Source: Actinomadura sp. NAK00032 (lineage in GTDB: Bacteria > Actinomycetota > Actinomycetes > Streptosporangiales > Streptosporangiaceae). From it: 64,000 nucleotides of DNA. The notes beneath the pieces were generated by a model. That model did no database searches, was not told the DNA's origin, and saw only the letters and a program-made list of their open reading frames with translations. Every line of letters starts with the position of its first letter. Position 1 is the first letter of the stretch. Position numbers and translations under genes: made by a program. The DNA is taken from positions 1,922,001 through 1,986,000 of the forward strand of contig NZ_CP054932.1 in NCBI RefSeq assembly GCF_013364275.1, given 5' to 3'. Shown piece after piece: positions 10,331-19,298 of the stretch.

Positions 10331-10542
10331 GCGCCCCTCGCGGGCATCGAGCGGAGACCCTAGTGAAACGGGCATCCCTGGCGGACGGGCTTGACGTTCA
10401 TGACCGTCCGGACCGTGAACACTCTCCCGGGCAGCCCTGCGCGGGCGCCCGGGCGCCGGGAGAATCAGTGCGGGCGCGCGGCGGGCCGGCCGCGGCCGAG
10501 CGGCGCTCACCGGTCGGATCCGAGGGCGGGAGGACGGCATGA
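10327..10542 (+). CDS. Possible small coupled ORF, 71 residues
   Basis: The ATG overlaps the previous stop (ATGA at 10327-10330), and the TGA overlaps the next start (ATGA at 10539-10542), so the frame is bridged by coupling signals on both sides. The product is Arg/Gly/Ala-rich with no recognisable domain, membrane segment or signal peptide. It may be a real small subunit or only a translated spacer that delivers ribosomes to the VirB4-like gene, which also has its own GGGAGGAC site. Codon use is ambiguous. Confidence 0.4.
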   Translation: MSAPRGHRAETLVKRASLADGLDVHDRPDREHSPGQPCAGARAPGESVRARGGPAAAERRSPVGSEGGRTA

Positions 10543-13028
10543 GCAAGTCCAGCCGGCTGGCCGTCCGGTACTTCGACGACCGGGTGCTGTTCACCGACGG
10601 CGCCGCCTGGGCGTACTTCCGGCTCCCCACGGTGTCGTACGAGTTCACCACCGGGGAGGAGCGCGAGGCGCTCGCCACGAACATCACCATCGCGCTCGCG
10701 GGCATCCGCATGCAGGACGCCGAGGTCCACCTGCGGATCGCGCACCGGACGTACCCGGCGGCCGAGTGGGCGCTCGCCCTGGACCGGACGTCCGACGGCG
10801 GCCCCGGATGGCGGGAGTACCTGGAGGAGACCTACGCGCACGTGTGGGCGAAGGACTTCTGGACCAAGGAGGTCTACCTCGGGGTGCGGCTCGGGCCGCG
10901 CGGCATGGGCGCGCAGCTGTCCGGCGGCGTCCTGGCGCAGCTCCTCGGGTTCTACAAGCGCAGCGAGAGCGCCCTCGGCATGCACGACGACGCGATCGAC
11001 AAGAAGGAGATCGCGCGCTGGACGGAGCAGGCCGAACGGGTCGGGCGCGCGCTCGGCGGGTCCGCCCTGTACGCCAGGCACGCCACCTCGACGGAGGTCG
11101 CGTGGCTGTTCCAGCACGCGGTGACGGGGTCGCTGGCCGACCCGCCGCCGTCCGCCGTCCCGCGCCGGACGTGGGGCAAGGGCGAGATCGAGTCGCTGGT
11201 CGAGGGCGCCATCCACAACGGGCGCTCCTACCTGCGGATCGAGCAGCCGAACTTCACGGGCGCGGGCGGGGGCGCGACGGCCGCGTCCTACGTCGCGTAC
11301 CTGTCGTTCGCCCGGTTCCCGGACATGATGCCCTTCCCGGACGGGGAGCCCTGGTTCCACTACTCCGACTCGCTGCCGTTCCCCGTCGAGATCAGCGCGC
11401 GGATGAAGCTGATCCCGCCGGCGAAGGCGTCCAAGGACGTCTCCCGCAAGCTCGCCCACGCCCGCGACATGGACCAGCACATCCGGGAGGCGGGCGCGGA
11501 GGCGCCGATCGCGCTCGCCGAGCAGATCGACGCGGCCCGCATGCTGGAGCACGGCATCACCAAGGAGCGGCTGCCGTTCGTGTACGGATGGCACCGGCTG
11601 ATCGTGTCCGCGCCGACCGAGGAGCTGCTCGCCCAGCGGGTGGACGCGGTCGTCGAGCACTACCGCGACATCGGCATCGACGTCGTGAACTCGACCGGCG
11701 ACCAGTTCTCGCTGTTCCTGGAGTCGCTGCCCGGCGACCAGATCCGGCTGAACGCCTACGCGCAGCGGCAGCCGCTGCGGACGATCGCGGGCGGCATGCC
11801 GGTCGCGACCGTCGACCTCGGCGACCGGCCGGACGACGAGCAGGAGGGCTGGATCGGCCCCTACATCGGCGAGACGCTCGGCCGGGCCCGCTCCATCGTG
11901 CACTTCGACCCGCTCGTCGCGGCGGCCCGCAACCGGCCGACCGCGGTCGCGATCACGGGCGAGCCGGGCGGCGGCAAGACGACGCTGGCGCTGCTGCTGA
12001 TCTACCAGATGGCGCTGCGCGGCGTGACGATCGCGGCGATCGACCCGAAGGGCGACGCCGAGTCGCTCGTCGAGCTGCTGAAGGCGCGCGGGCGCAAGGC
12101 GCGCATCCTGCCGCTCGGCTCGGCGGCGCCCGGCCTGCTCGACCCGTTCTCGTTCGGCGACGACCTCGCCACGATGAAGACGATGGCGACCGAGACGCTG
12201 CGGCTGCTGCTGCCGCGGATGTCGGAGGAGCGCGAGTCCGCGATGATCCAGGCGGTCGGCGCGGTCGCCAACGCGGAGCGGCCCTCGCTCGGGCGCGTCG
12301 TCGACCACCTGGAGGCCGCGGCCGACCCCGCGTCCAAGAACCTCGGCGCGGTGCTCAGGTCGATGTCGGAGATGAAGCTCGCGCGGCTGTGCTTCGACCC
12401 GTCCGGCGGGGAGCGCATCGACACCGAGGGCTGGACGACGGTGTTCACGCTCGGCGGCCTGACACTGCCCGACGTCACCATCTCGCGGGAGGACTACTCC
12501 TACGAGCAGCGGCTGTCGGTGGCGCTGATGTACCTCGTGTCGCAGTTCGCGCGGAGGCTCATGCACGGCCTCGACCGGCGGCTGCCGAAGGCGATCTTCC
12601 TGGACGAGGCGTGGGCGATCACCTCGACGCCCGAGGGCGCGAAGCTGGTGCCGGAGGTGTCCCGCATGGGCCGCTCCCGGAACACCGCCCTGATCCTGGT
12701 CTCCCAGAACGCGGGGGACCTGCTGAACGAACAGGTGACGAACTGCCTGTCGTCGGTGTTCTCGTTCCGTTCCACCGAACGGGTCGAGGTCGGCAACGTC
12801 ATGTCGCTGCTCGGCGTCGAGGCGTCCGACGAGCACAAGGCCGTGCTGCGCAACCTCGGCAACGGCGAATGCATCTTCCGTGACCTCGACGGCCGAGCGG
12901 GGCGCATCGGCGTCGACCTGATCTCCGAGGAACTGCAGCGTTGGCTGGACACCAACCCGACCCGGTCCCGTCCGGGCACGTCCGAACTCACCGCCGCGGG
13001 GGCCGAGGCCGAGGAGGTCACCCGATGA
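10539..13028 (+). CDS. VirB4/TcpF-like secretion ATPase
   Basis: 829 residues. The N-terminal half (1-450) is the VirB4 recognition region. The C-terminal half is a FtsK/HerA-type AAA domain with Walker A GEPGGGKTTLALLL near residue 475, Walker B KAIFLDEAWAI near 690 and SQNAGDLL downstream. VirB4 ATPases power assembly and substrate transfer in type IV secretion; this is the main motor of the operon. GGGAGGAC precedes the ATG. The stop overlaps the next start (ATGA). Confidence 0.9.
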   Translation: MSKSSRLAVRYFDDRVLFTDGAAWAYFRLPTVSYEFTTGEEREALATNITIALAGIRMQDAEVHLRIAHRTYPAAEWALALDRTSDGGPGWREYLEETYAHVWAKDFWTKEVYLGVRLGPRGMGAQLSGGVLAQLLGFYKRSESALGMHDDAIDKKEIARWTEQAERVGRALGGSALYARHATSTEVAWLFQHAVTGSLADPPPSAVPRRTWGKGEIESLVEGAIHNGRSYLRIEQPNFTGAGGGATAASYVAYLSFARFPDMMPFPDGEPWFHYSDSLPFPVEISARMKLIPPAKASKDVSRKLAHARDMDQHIREAGAEAPIALAEQIDAARMLEHGITKERLPFVYGWHRLIVSAPTEELLAQRVDAVVEHYRDIGIDVVNSTGDQFSLFLESLPGDQIRLNAYAQRQPLRTIAGGMPVATVDLGDRPDDEQEGWIGPYIGETLGRARSIVHFDPLVAAARNRPTAVAITGEPGGGKTTLALLLIYQMALRGVTIAAIDPKGDAESLVELLKARGRKARILPLGSAAPGLLDPFSFGDDLATMKTMATETLRLLLPRMSEERESAMIQAVGAVANAERPSLGRVVDHLEAAADPASKNLGAVLRSMSEMKLARLCFDPSGGERIDTEGWTTVFTLGGLTLPDVTISREDYSYEQRLSVALMYLVSQFARRLMHGLDRRLPKAIFLDEAWAITSTPEGAKLVPEVSRMGRSRNTALILVSQNAGDLLNEQVTNCLSSVFSFRSTERVEVGNVMSLLGVEASDEHKAVLRNLGNGECIFRDLDGRAGRIGVDLISEELQRWLDTNPTRSRPGTSELTAAGAEAEEVTR

Positions 13029-15433
13029 GGAGTCCCCGCCACGGGACGGCGCGCCTGCAGCGTTCGCCCGGCGAAGGGCTCGACCCCGCCGTCCTCGACC
13101 GCCCCGGCCGCCGCCGGCGCCGCCGCCCGCTTCCGCGGACCCGCCGCTCGGTCCTGGTCATGCTGGTGGCGGCCATTTTCGTCGTCATCCTCTCCCCGAT
13201 GGCGAGCGCGGGGCCGTTCTCCCCGAACAGCCCGTGCCGGCCGGCCGACAACCCGGCGCCCGAGCAGTACGGGTCGGGCACCGACGGCCTGATCAAGCCG
13301 CCGGACTACCCGAACGAGAAGCTGCAGGGGACGTCCGTCGAGCAGCTGACGTACTACGACCGGTACGGCACGGCCGGGCAGACCTGGTACGCGGTCGACA
13401 TGGACTGCTCGGACGCGATGGCGCTGATGGGCAACGCCCTCGCCAACACCACGTTCACGATCGTCCGGGCGATCGACCGGACGACGATCAGCGTCTACCA
13501 GGCGGCGGCGTCCGACTCGCTGCTCGGCTGGCTGAAGGACACCGTCGACGGCGTCATCAGCAACATCGGCAAGACGTTCAACGCGCGGTACTGGTCGTGG
13601 GTGGTCATCCTCGGCGCGATGTGGCTCGCCTGGTGGGGGCTGGTCCGCAAGCGGGCCAGCAAGGTCACCGAGGGCGTGATCTGGATGGTCGCCGCGATGG
13701 TGGCGCTCGTCTGGCTGATCGCGCGTCCCGCGGACTTCACCACGCTCGGGACGAAGACGTCCGAGGCGACCAGCGCCGCCTTCAACGCGGCCCTGCCGCA
13801 GAGCGACACCAAGGGCGGGACCTGTATACCGAGGCCGGACGGCAAGCCCGATCCGGCGACCTCCCAGAACCTCGACGCGACGACGCGCAACGCCAACGGG
13901 CTGTGGGTGGCGCTGGTCTGCAAGCCGTGGCTGCAGGGCGAGTTCGGCACCACCGACCCCAACGCGAAGATCGTCAAGGAGAACGCCGACAAGCTGCTGT
14001 GGTCGCAGGCCGTCGACCTGCCGGAGACGTACGGCGGCAACAAGGTCGACCTCGGCAAGAAGGCCGACGCCTACAAGGACGTCACGAAGAACATCAAGGA
14101 CAACTACCCGCAGTCCTACTCGCTGTTCCAAGGGAAGAACTGGCAGAACCGGCTGGCGGTCGCGTTCGGGGGGCTGTTCGCGGCGCTGGTCGCCGGGCTG
14201 CTGATCATGGTCATCGCGATCGCGCTGATCGTCGTGAAGATCGCGTTCCTGCTGCTGCTCGTCGCCGGGCCGATCTTCCTCGGGATCGGGATACATCCCG
14301 GCATCGGACGGGTCATCGCCGTCCGATGGCTCGAACTCCTGCTGTCGATGCTGCTGAAACAGGCGGCGCTGATCGGTGTGCTGTCGCTGCTGCTGTGGGC
14401 GTACAGCCTGATCCTCGGCGAGACGCTGCCGTGGGGCCTGCAGGTGCTGCTCATCGCGCTGGTGACGTTCGCGGCGTTCATCTACCGCAAGCCGTTCCAG
14501 CACCTGTTCTCGGCGGTCGGGTACTCGGCCGTCGGGTCGCGGGAGAAGAGCGAGGCGCAGCTCAACAAGTCGGTCACCGAGGCGCGCCGCAGCACCACCG
14601 GCGTCGCGGCCGCCGTCGTGCCCGGCGCGGCCGGCTACCGGCTGGGCCGGTGGGCGAAGCGCGAGGCGACGTCCGAGGCCGTGGCCGCCGGGGCGCAGGG
14701 CGATGCCGCCCCCGGCTCCGCGGTCGCCGTCGCCGACCGGCGGACGGGTGCGGGCGCGGGCGACGGCCCGTCGCCGGAGGAGGCACCGGTGCTCGCGGCG
14801 AAGCCGCGCGGCGCCGGCGGGGCCATCGCGGCCTCGCGGGGACGGTCCAGGCGGGGCGCGCCCCCGCTGAACCTGCCGACCCGCGCGGGCGCGCTCGGCG
14901 ACCGCACGTCGGATGGCGGCGGGGCGGGCACCTCCGCCCGTCCAGGCGGCGTCTCGGCCGCGAAGGGCGGGGGCGGCGCGGCGGCCGGCGGCGGGAAGCC
15001 GTCGTCCGGCAACGGCCCCGGCACCGTACGCCCGACCTCCTGGTCGGGACGCGGCGGTAGCGGCGGTGGGGCGAGCGGCGGCGGTAGTTCCGGCGGCGGT
15101 AACGGCGGCTCGGGCGGGGGCGGTGGCTGGTTCGCCGGCGTCGGCCGCGGCCGCTCCGGTGGCGGTTCCAACGGCAACGGCGGTTCGGGCGGCGGCTCCG
15201 GCGGGTCCGGCGGGTCCGGGGGCGGCGCGCCCGCGGCGAACATCCCGCGGCAGCGCGGTGGCACCGGCAACGGCGGGTCCAGCGGTGCCTCGCCGTCCCA
15301 GGGCCCGGGCGGGCGGCAGCAGCCGCCGCCGCTGTGGGGCGGGGGCCGGCGCGGCTCCGGGGAGGGTCCGCCCATCCCGTTCTGGCTGCGCCCGGTGGAC
15401 CGTCCGGCCGGTGAGCCGGAGCGGGACGAGTGA
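13025..15433 (+). CDS. VirB6/TcpH-like polytopic channel protein with glycine-rich tail
   Basis: 802 residues. After a basic N-terminus there is a signal-like helix (SVLVMLVAAIFVVILSPMASA). Then come helices near WSWVVILGAMWLAWWGLV and VIWMVAAMVALVWLIA, a soluble insert, and a membrane bundle (GLFAALVAGLLIMVIAIAL, AFLLLLVAGPIFLGIGI, LSLLLWAYSLIL, LLIALVTFAAFIY). The last 240 residues are Gly/Ser/Pro low complexity. The pattern is that of VirB6/TrbL-type inner-membrane channel proteins. The frame opens at 12941, but ATG 13025 overlaps the VirB4 stop and is taken as start. Confidence 0.85.
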   Translation: MRSPRHGTARLQRSPGEGLDPAVLDRPGRRRRRRPLPRTRRSVLVMLVAAIFVVILSPMASAGPFSPNSPCRPADNPAPEQYGSGTDGLIKPPDYPNEKLQGTSVEQLTYYDRYGTAGQTWYAVDMDCSDAMALMGNALANTTFTIVRAIDRTTISVYQAAASDSLLGWLKDTVDGVISNIGKTFNARYWSWVVILGAMWLAWWGLVRKRASKVTEGVIWMVAAMVALVWLIARPADFTTLGTKTSEATSAAFNAALPQSDTKGGTCIPRPDGKPDPATSQNLDATTRNANGLWVALVCKPWLQGEFGTTDPNAKIVKENADKLLWSQAVDLPETYGGNKVDLGKKADAYKDVTKNIKDNYPQSYSLFQGKNWQNRLAVAFGGLFAALVAGLLIMVIAIALIVVKIAFLLLLVAGPIFLGIGIHPGIGRVIAVRWLELLLSMLLKQAALIGVLSLLLWAYSLILGETLPWGLQVLLIALVTFAAFIYRKPFQHLFSAVGYSAVGSREKSEAQLNKSVTEARRSTTGVAAAVVPGAAGYRLGRWAKREATSEAVAAGAQGDAAPGSAVAVADRRTGAGAGDGPSPEEAPVLAAKPRGAGGAIAASRGRSRRGAPPLNLPTRAGALGDRTSDGGGAGTSARPGGVSAAKGGGGAAAGGGKPSSGNGPGTVRPTSWSGRGGSGGGASGGGSSGGGNGGSGGGGGWFAGVGRGRSGGGSNGNGGSGGGSGGSGGSGGGAPAANIPRQRGGTGNGGSSGASPSQGPGGRQQPPPLWGGGRRGSGEGPPIPFWLRPVDRPAGEPERDE

Positions 15434-16071
15434 TGAACCTGAACGACCGCCGGCGCAAGCTCATCTTCGCGGGGCTCGTGGTGGTGCTCGCCGCCGTCGG
15501 CATCTACCTGACGGTCGCGGCGCCCGAGCACGGCGACGACCGGCCGGAGGCGCGGCCGAGCGCCACGCCCACGGCCGGTCCGCCCGGCCCGCAGTCCCCG
15601 CCGCCCGGCATCCAGAGCGCGGTGAACCCGGGCGACTTCGACATCTACCGGCTGCTGCCGTTCTCCCAGCAGGAGTTCGCCACGGCGGCGGACATGGCGC
15701 AGCGGTTCGTCGCCGCCTACGAGACCTACCGCTACGACGAGACCCCCGACGCCTACATGGGGCGCCTGGCCGGACTGGCCACCGACGAGCTGCGGCAGCG
15801 CCTCGGCCGGGACGCGGGCACGCCCGGCCTGCTGGAGGAGCGCCGCCGCGAGCAGGTCGTCGCGCAGGGGTCGGCGTCCCTCGACCAGGTCCGCAACATC
15901 GAGGACAACTCGCTCATCTTCCTCGTGACGGGCCGGCAGCAGCTCACCAAGGGCGGCAAGCGGACCAGCGAGAGCAGGCAGTACGCGGTGACGGTCGCGC
16001 GGGACGGCGGAGCGCTGAAGGTGTACTCCTTCCAGCCGGCCGGCACCGGTCAGGCGGGTGACACCGGATGA
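15433..16071 (+). CDS. Membrane-anchored secretion accessory protein
   Basis: 212 residues. One N-terminal transmembrane helix (KLIFAGLVVVLAAVGIYLTV), a Pro-rich linker, then a small alpha/beta domain (FATAADMAQRFVAAYETYRY through YAVTVARDGGALKVYSFQPAG). It resembles an NTF2-like fold and could be a second VirB8-type protein in the operon. ATG 15433 shares one base with the previous stop; GTG 15430 is an alternative start. The stop overlaps the next start (ATGA). No named family recognised with certainty. Confidence 0.75.
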   Translation: MNLNDRRRKLIFAGLVVVLAAVGIYLTVAAPEHGDDRPEARPSATPTAGPPGPQSPPPGIQSAVNPGDFDIYRLLPFSQQEFATAADMAQRFVAAYETYRYDETPDAYMGRLAGLATDELRQRLGRDAGTPGLLEERRREQVVAQGSASLDQVRNIEDNSLIFLVTGRQQLTKGGKRTSESRQYAVTVARDGGALKVYSFQPAGTGQAGDTG

Positions 16072-17132
16072 GCCCGCGCCGGTTGCTGCTCGCCGGCGGG
16101 CTCGGCGTCGCCGCGACCCTGTTCGTCGCGCTGGTGTTCGTCCCGATCATGTTCGGCGCGAGCCAGTTCATGTTCGGCGGCGGGGTCGGCGGCGGTGGCT
16201 GCGTGGACGTCGCCGGCGCGGACGCGCAGCCCGCCGCGGCGAACGACGCGAAGGCCGTCCCGGCGAACTACCTGAAGCTCTACCAGGAGGCCGGCAAGAA
16301 GTACGGCATCCCGTGGAACGTGCTGGCGGGCGTCGGCAAGGTCGAGACCGACCACGGCCGCTCGACGCTGCCGGGCGTCAGCAGCGGGGAGAACTACGCG
16401 GGCGCCGGCGGGCCGATGCAGTTCCTGAAGGCGACGTTCGACGCGTTCGGCGTCGACGGGGACAAGGACGGCGACAAGGACCGCTACGACCCGGTGGACG
16501 CCATCCCCTCCGCGGCCGCCTACCTCAAGCACAACGGCGCCCCGCAGCGGATGCGCACCGCGATCTTCCAGTACAACCACTCGTCCGACTACGTGGACCT
16601 CGTCCTGGACTGGGCGAAGCGCTACGTCGGCGGCGACTTCAAGGTCGTCCAGGCGAACGGCGTCAACTGCGGGGACAACGAGCTCCCCGCCAATGTCGGC
16701 GCGCTCGTCCAGAAGATCATCGAGTTCGCGATGGCGCAGCGCGGCAAGCCGTACGTGTTCGGCGCGAACGGCCCGGACGCCTGGGACTGCTCCAGCCTCC
16801 TCCAGGCCGCCTACCGGCAGGCCGGCCTGGACATCCCGCGCACCACGTTCGAGCAGTGGCCGTTCGGCGTGCGGATCTCCAAGGGCAAGGAGCAACCGGG
16901 TGACCTGGTGTTCTTCAACTCCGGCCCGGGGACCTCGTCGAACAATCCCGGCCATGTCGGGATGGTCATCGGCAAGGGCAAGATGATCGTGGCGAGCTGC
17001 TCGACGTGCGTGCCCGCGATCGGTGTGAAGTCGTACAAGCGGTCGGACTGGGTCGGCGTGACCCGCCCGCTCGCGCGGCCCGACTTCAAGAAGAAGCTCG
17101 CCGAGCTGGCCGCCCCGCAGCCCGGGAGCTGA
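16068..17132 (+). CDS. Bifunctional lytic transglycosylase / NlpC-P60 peptidase (VirB1/TcpG-like)
   Basis: 354 residues. Signal-anchor (LLAGGLGVAATLFVALVFVPI), then an SLT transglycosylase domain (YGIPWNVLAGVGKVETDHG with catalytic Glu, GPMQFLKATFDAFG, IFQYNHSSDYVDLVL). An NlpC/P60 domain follows, with catalytic Cys in DAWDCSSLLQAAYRQAG and His in NNPGHVGMVIG. Such two-domain hydrolases open peptidoglycan for Gram-positive type IV secretion channels. Last gene of the operon. It is one of three NlpC/P60 proteins in this window, and the only one with a transglycosylase. Confidence 0.92.
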   Translation: MSPRRLLLAGGLGVAATLFVALVFVPIMFGASQFMFGGGVGGGGCVDVAGADAQPAAANDAKAVPANYLKLYQEAGKKYGIPWNVLAGVGKVETDHGRSTLPGVSSGENYAGAGGPMQFLKATFDAFGVDGDKDGDKDRYDPVDAIPSAAAYLKHNGAPQRMRTAIFQYNHSSDYVDLVLDWAKRYVGGDFKVVQANGVNCGDNELPANVGALVQKIIEFAMAQRGKPYVFGANGPDAWDCSSLLQAAYRQAGLDIPRTTFEQWPFGVRISKGKEQPGDLVFFNSGPGTSSNNPGHVGMVIGKGKMIVASCSTCVPAIGVKSYKRSDWVGVTRPLARPDFKKKLAELAAPQPGS

Positions 17133-17141
17133 CCCGCCCGG

Positions 17142-17636
17142 TCAGCGGGCCGGGCGGACGGCGGCGACGATCTCGCGGAGCGCGTCGGCGGCGGCCCGGA
17201 CGTCCCGCTCCGACACCCGCCCCATGACGTCCTCGTGCGCGGCGGCGGCCGCCGCCAGGCCGCGCTCGGTGACGCGCAGCCCGTCCTCGGTCAGCTGCAC
17301 GAACCGGCTGCGGGAGTCCCCGGCGTTGGCCTCGCGCGCGATGTGGCCGGCCTTCTGCAGGCGCTGCAGGACGTTGCCGGTGCCGCCGGAGGTGAGGAAC
17401 GCCGACCGGGTCAGCGCGCCCTCCCGGCGCAGCACGGTCAGCACCTCGAACTCGGCGTCGGTGAGGCCGAGGCCGGCGAGCGCGGGCCGCATGGCCTGCT
17501 GGACGAGCATGGCGACGCGTCCGGCGCGCTTGCTGACCTCCAGCATCGCGACGAGCGGCTCGGCCAGCCCGTCCCGCCGCCACGTCGCGGCCGCGACGTC
17601 GACGTCGCCCCGGGCCTCACGACACTGGTCGAGCAT
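17142..17636 (-). CDS. MarR family transcriptional regulator
   Basis: 164 residues. Winged helix-turn-helix region LGLTDAEFEVLTVLRREGALTR, recognition helix GGTGNVLQRLQKAGHIAR and wing SRSRFVQLTEDGLRV, typical of MarR dimers. The start at 17636 gives MLDQCREARGDVDV, a normal N-terminus for this branch. Upstream the gene abuts a degraded amidohydrolase on the other strand, so its original promoter or target may have been lost. The cognate ligand is unknown. Confidence 0.85.
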   Translation of the reverse strand: MLDQCREARGDVDVAAATWRRDGLAEPLVAMLEVSKRAGRVAMLVQQAMRPALAGLGLTDAEFEVLTVLRREGALTRSAFLTSGGTGNVLQRLQKAGHIAREANAGDSRSRFVQLTEDGLRVTERGLAAAAAAHEDVMGRVSERDVRAAADALREIVAAVRPAR

Positions 17637-17663
17637 CCAGGTCGGCCCCGGCCACGCCGACGC

Positions 17664-17897
17664 GGCTCGCTGACCCCCGGCAAGCGGGCCGACATCCTGC
17701 TCCTGCACACCGACACGCTCGGCGTCGCGGCGGCCCGCGACCCCATCGCCGCGGTCGTCCTGTCGGCGGACATCCGCAACGTCGACACCGTCCTCGTCGG
17801 CGGCCGCGTGCTCAAGCGCGGCGGGGTGCTCCAGGGGCAGGACGTCCCGTCCCTGCCGGCGGCCCTGGCGGAGTCCGCCGCGCGCCTCGGCCGATAA
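17664..17897 (+). pseudogene. C-terminal remnant of an amidohydrolase
   Basis: An open stretch of 77 codons reads GSLTPGKRADILLLHTDTLG, then a segment with AVVLSADIRNVDTVLVGGRV, ending in TAA. This is the characteristic C-terminus of cytosine deaminase / chlorohydrolase-type amidohydrolases, normally about 450 residues long. The metal-binding TIM barrel is absent and the sequence begins about 30 bp from the start of the MarR gene. A deletion between them is inferred. Confidence 0.75.
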
Positions 17898-17926
17898 TCC
17901 GAGGAAGATCACCGGGCTCGCGTGGC

Positions 17927-18688
17927 ATGCTGATCGGCGTGGAGCCCGAGACAACGATCCGCGTCGCCGACGAACTACTCCTGTTCCTGCCCGCCGCCCG
18001 CCGGCGGACCGCGACCCGGGTGCCCTGCGACGGGACGTCCACGCTGGGGCACCTCATCGAGTCGCTCGGCGTGCCGCTGCCCGAGGCCGGGCCGATCACC
18101 GTCAACGGCGAACCGGCCGAGCCGTCCGCCCGTCCGGAGCCCGGCGACGAGGTGCGGGTGGCGGCGGTACCGCGCCCCCAGCCCGTCCCGCTCGAACCGG
18201 GCCAGGACGCCCCGCGCTTCCTGCTGGACGTGCACCTCGGCACGCTCGCGCGCCGGATGCGCCTCCTCGGCCTCGACACCGCTTACCACAACGACATGGA
18301 CGACCCGGCGCTGGTCGTCCAGGCCAACGCCGAACGCCGCGTCCTGCTCACCCAGGACCGGGGCCTGCTGCGCCGCCGCGCGCTGTGGTTCGGCGCCTAC
18401 GTCCGCGGCGCCCGGCCGGACGACCAGCTCCGCGACCTCCTCGACCGCTTCGCGCCCGTCCTGCACCCCTGGACGCGCTGCACCGCCTGCAACGGCGAGC
18501 TGGTCCCGGTCGACAAGACCGAGGTCGAGGAGGGCCTGGAGGCGGGGACGCGCCGCAGCTACGACGTCTACGGCCGCTGCGCGGACTGCGAGCAGGTCTA
18601 CTGGCGCGGCGCGCACGGCGACCACCTCGAGGAGATCGTCCGGGAATCGAGGCGGCTGGTCGAGGCCGCCGCGACGGAGAGGAGCTGA
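17927..18688 (+). CDS. Mut7-C RNase domain protein with N-terminal ubiquitin-like domain
   Basis: 253 residues. Residues 5-90 form a ThiS/Mut7-C ubiquitin-like domain (IRVADELLLFLPAARR, ITVNGEPAEP). Residues 100-250 are a Mut7-C PIN-like domain (FLLDVHLGTLARRMRLLGLD, LLTQDRGLLRRRALW) ending in a zinc ribbon (CTACNGEL and CADCEQVYW). Predicted to act on RNA, but the substrate is unknown. Start could also be GTG 17939. The following NUDIX gene begins only 14 bp after the stop. Confidence 0.85.
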   Translation: MLIGVEPETTIRVADELLLFLPAARRRTATRVPCDGTSTLGHLIESLGVPLPEAGPITVNGEPAEPSARPEPGDEVRVAAVPRPQPVPLEPGQDAPRFLLDVHLGTLARRMRLLGLDTAYHNDMDDPALVVQANAERRVLLTQDRGLLRRRALWFGAYVRGARPDDQLRDLLDRFAPVLHPWTRCTACNGELVPVDKTEVEEGLEAGTRRSYDVYGRCADCEQVYWRGAHGDHLEEIVRESRRLVEAAATERS

Positions 18689-18702
18689 TCGCGATCGACC
18701 TC

Positions 18703-19080
18703 GTGGTGGTGGGCGCGGCGATCATCGCGGACGGCCGGCTGCTGACCGCGCAGCGGGCCGAGCCGCCGCACATGGCGGGCGGCTGGGAGCTGCCGGGCGG
18801 CAAGGTCGACCCGGGGGAGTCCGACGAGGACGCCCTGGTCCGCGAGTGCGCGGAGGAACTGGCGATCAAGGTCCGGCTGGACCGCCGCATCGGCACCGAC
18901 TGGCGCCTCAGTGACAAGGCCGTCCTGCGCGTCTGGACGGCCGAGATCATCGAAGGCACCCCCCGGCCCCTGGAACACCTGGCCCTGCGCTGGCTGTCCC
19001 CCCAAGAGCTCTACGACGTCGACTGGCTCCCAGGCGACCGCCCGGTAATAGACGCCATAGCCCACGCCCACCTCATCTAG
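18703..19080 (+). CDS. NUDIX hydrolase, MutT-like
   Basis: About 125 residues. Contains the NUDIX box with GGKVDPGESDEDALVRECAEEL (G-x5-E-x7-REUxEE). Length and the preceding QRAEPPHMAGGWELPG resemble 8-oxo-dGTP diphosphatases (MutT), which clean oxidised nucleotides. Start is uncertain: GTG at 18703, 18706 or 18709 are possible, and a good GGAGAGGAG lies at 18676-18684, rather far upstream. Probably co-transcribed with the Mut7-C gene. Confidence 0.85.
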   Translation: MVVGAAIIADGRLLTAQRAEPPHMAGGWELPGGKVDPGESDEDALVRECAEELAIKVRLDRRIGTDWRLSDKAVLRVWTAEIIEGTPRPLEHLALRWLSPQELYDVDWLPGDRPVIDAIAHAHLI

Positions 19081-19124
19081 GCCCCACTCCGCCGACCCCG
19101 CCCCAACCGATCTGGAGTGGCCAG

Positions 19125-19160
19125 GCGAAGCCGGCTTCAAAGCGAAGCGAGAAGCCGATC
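19125..19160 (+). repeat. Hairpin repeat unit A
   Basis: Stem CGGCTTC (19132-19138) pairs with GAAGCCG (19151-19157) around the loop AAAGCGAAGCGA. The same element with a differently based but still paired stem recurs at 19299-19333. Intergenic. Confidence 0.7.
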
Positions 19161-19298
19161 GTGCCGCGACCCGCAAGGCGAGCGAAGACGAACCGGGGAA
19201 CCTGCCCCAACGACATCAGCCACTCCCGCACCACGCGCGGACCACAAGGCACACGTCCGTAACCCAAGGTTGCGGCGACCGCCACGTTGCGATCGCGT

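Noticed and set aside
10398..12836. 812-codon open frame antisense to the VirB4-like gene
   Set aside because: Shadow frame produced by high GC3. The plus strand encodes conserved Walker motifs.
5909..17132. Integrative conjugative element
   Set aside because: No relaxase, coupling ATPase, integrase, tRNA attachment site or direct repeats at the edges, and codon usage matches the flanks.
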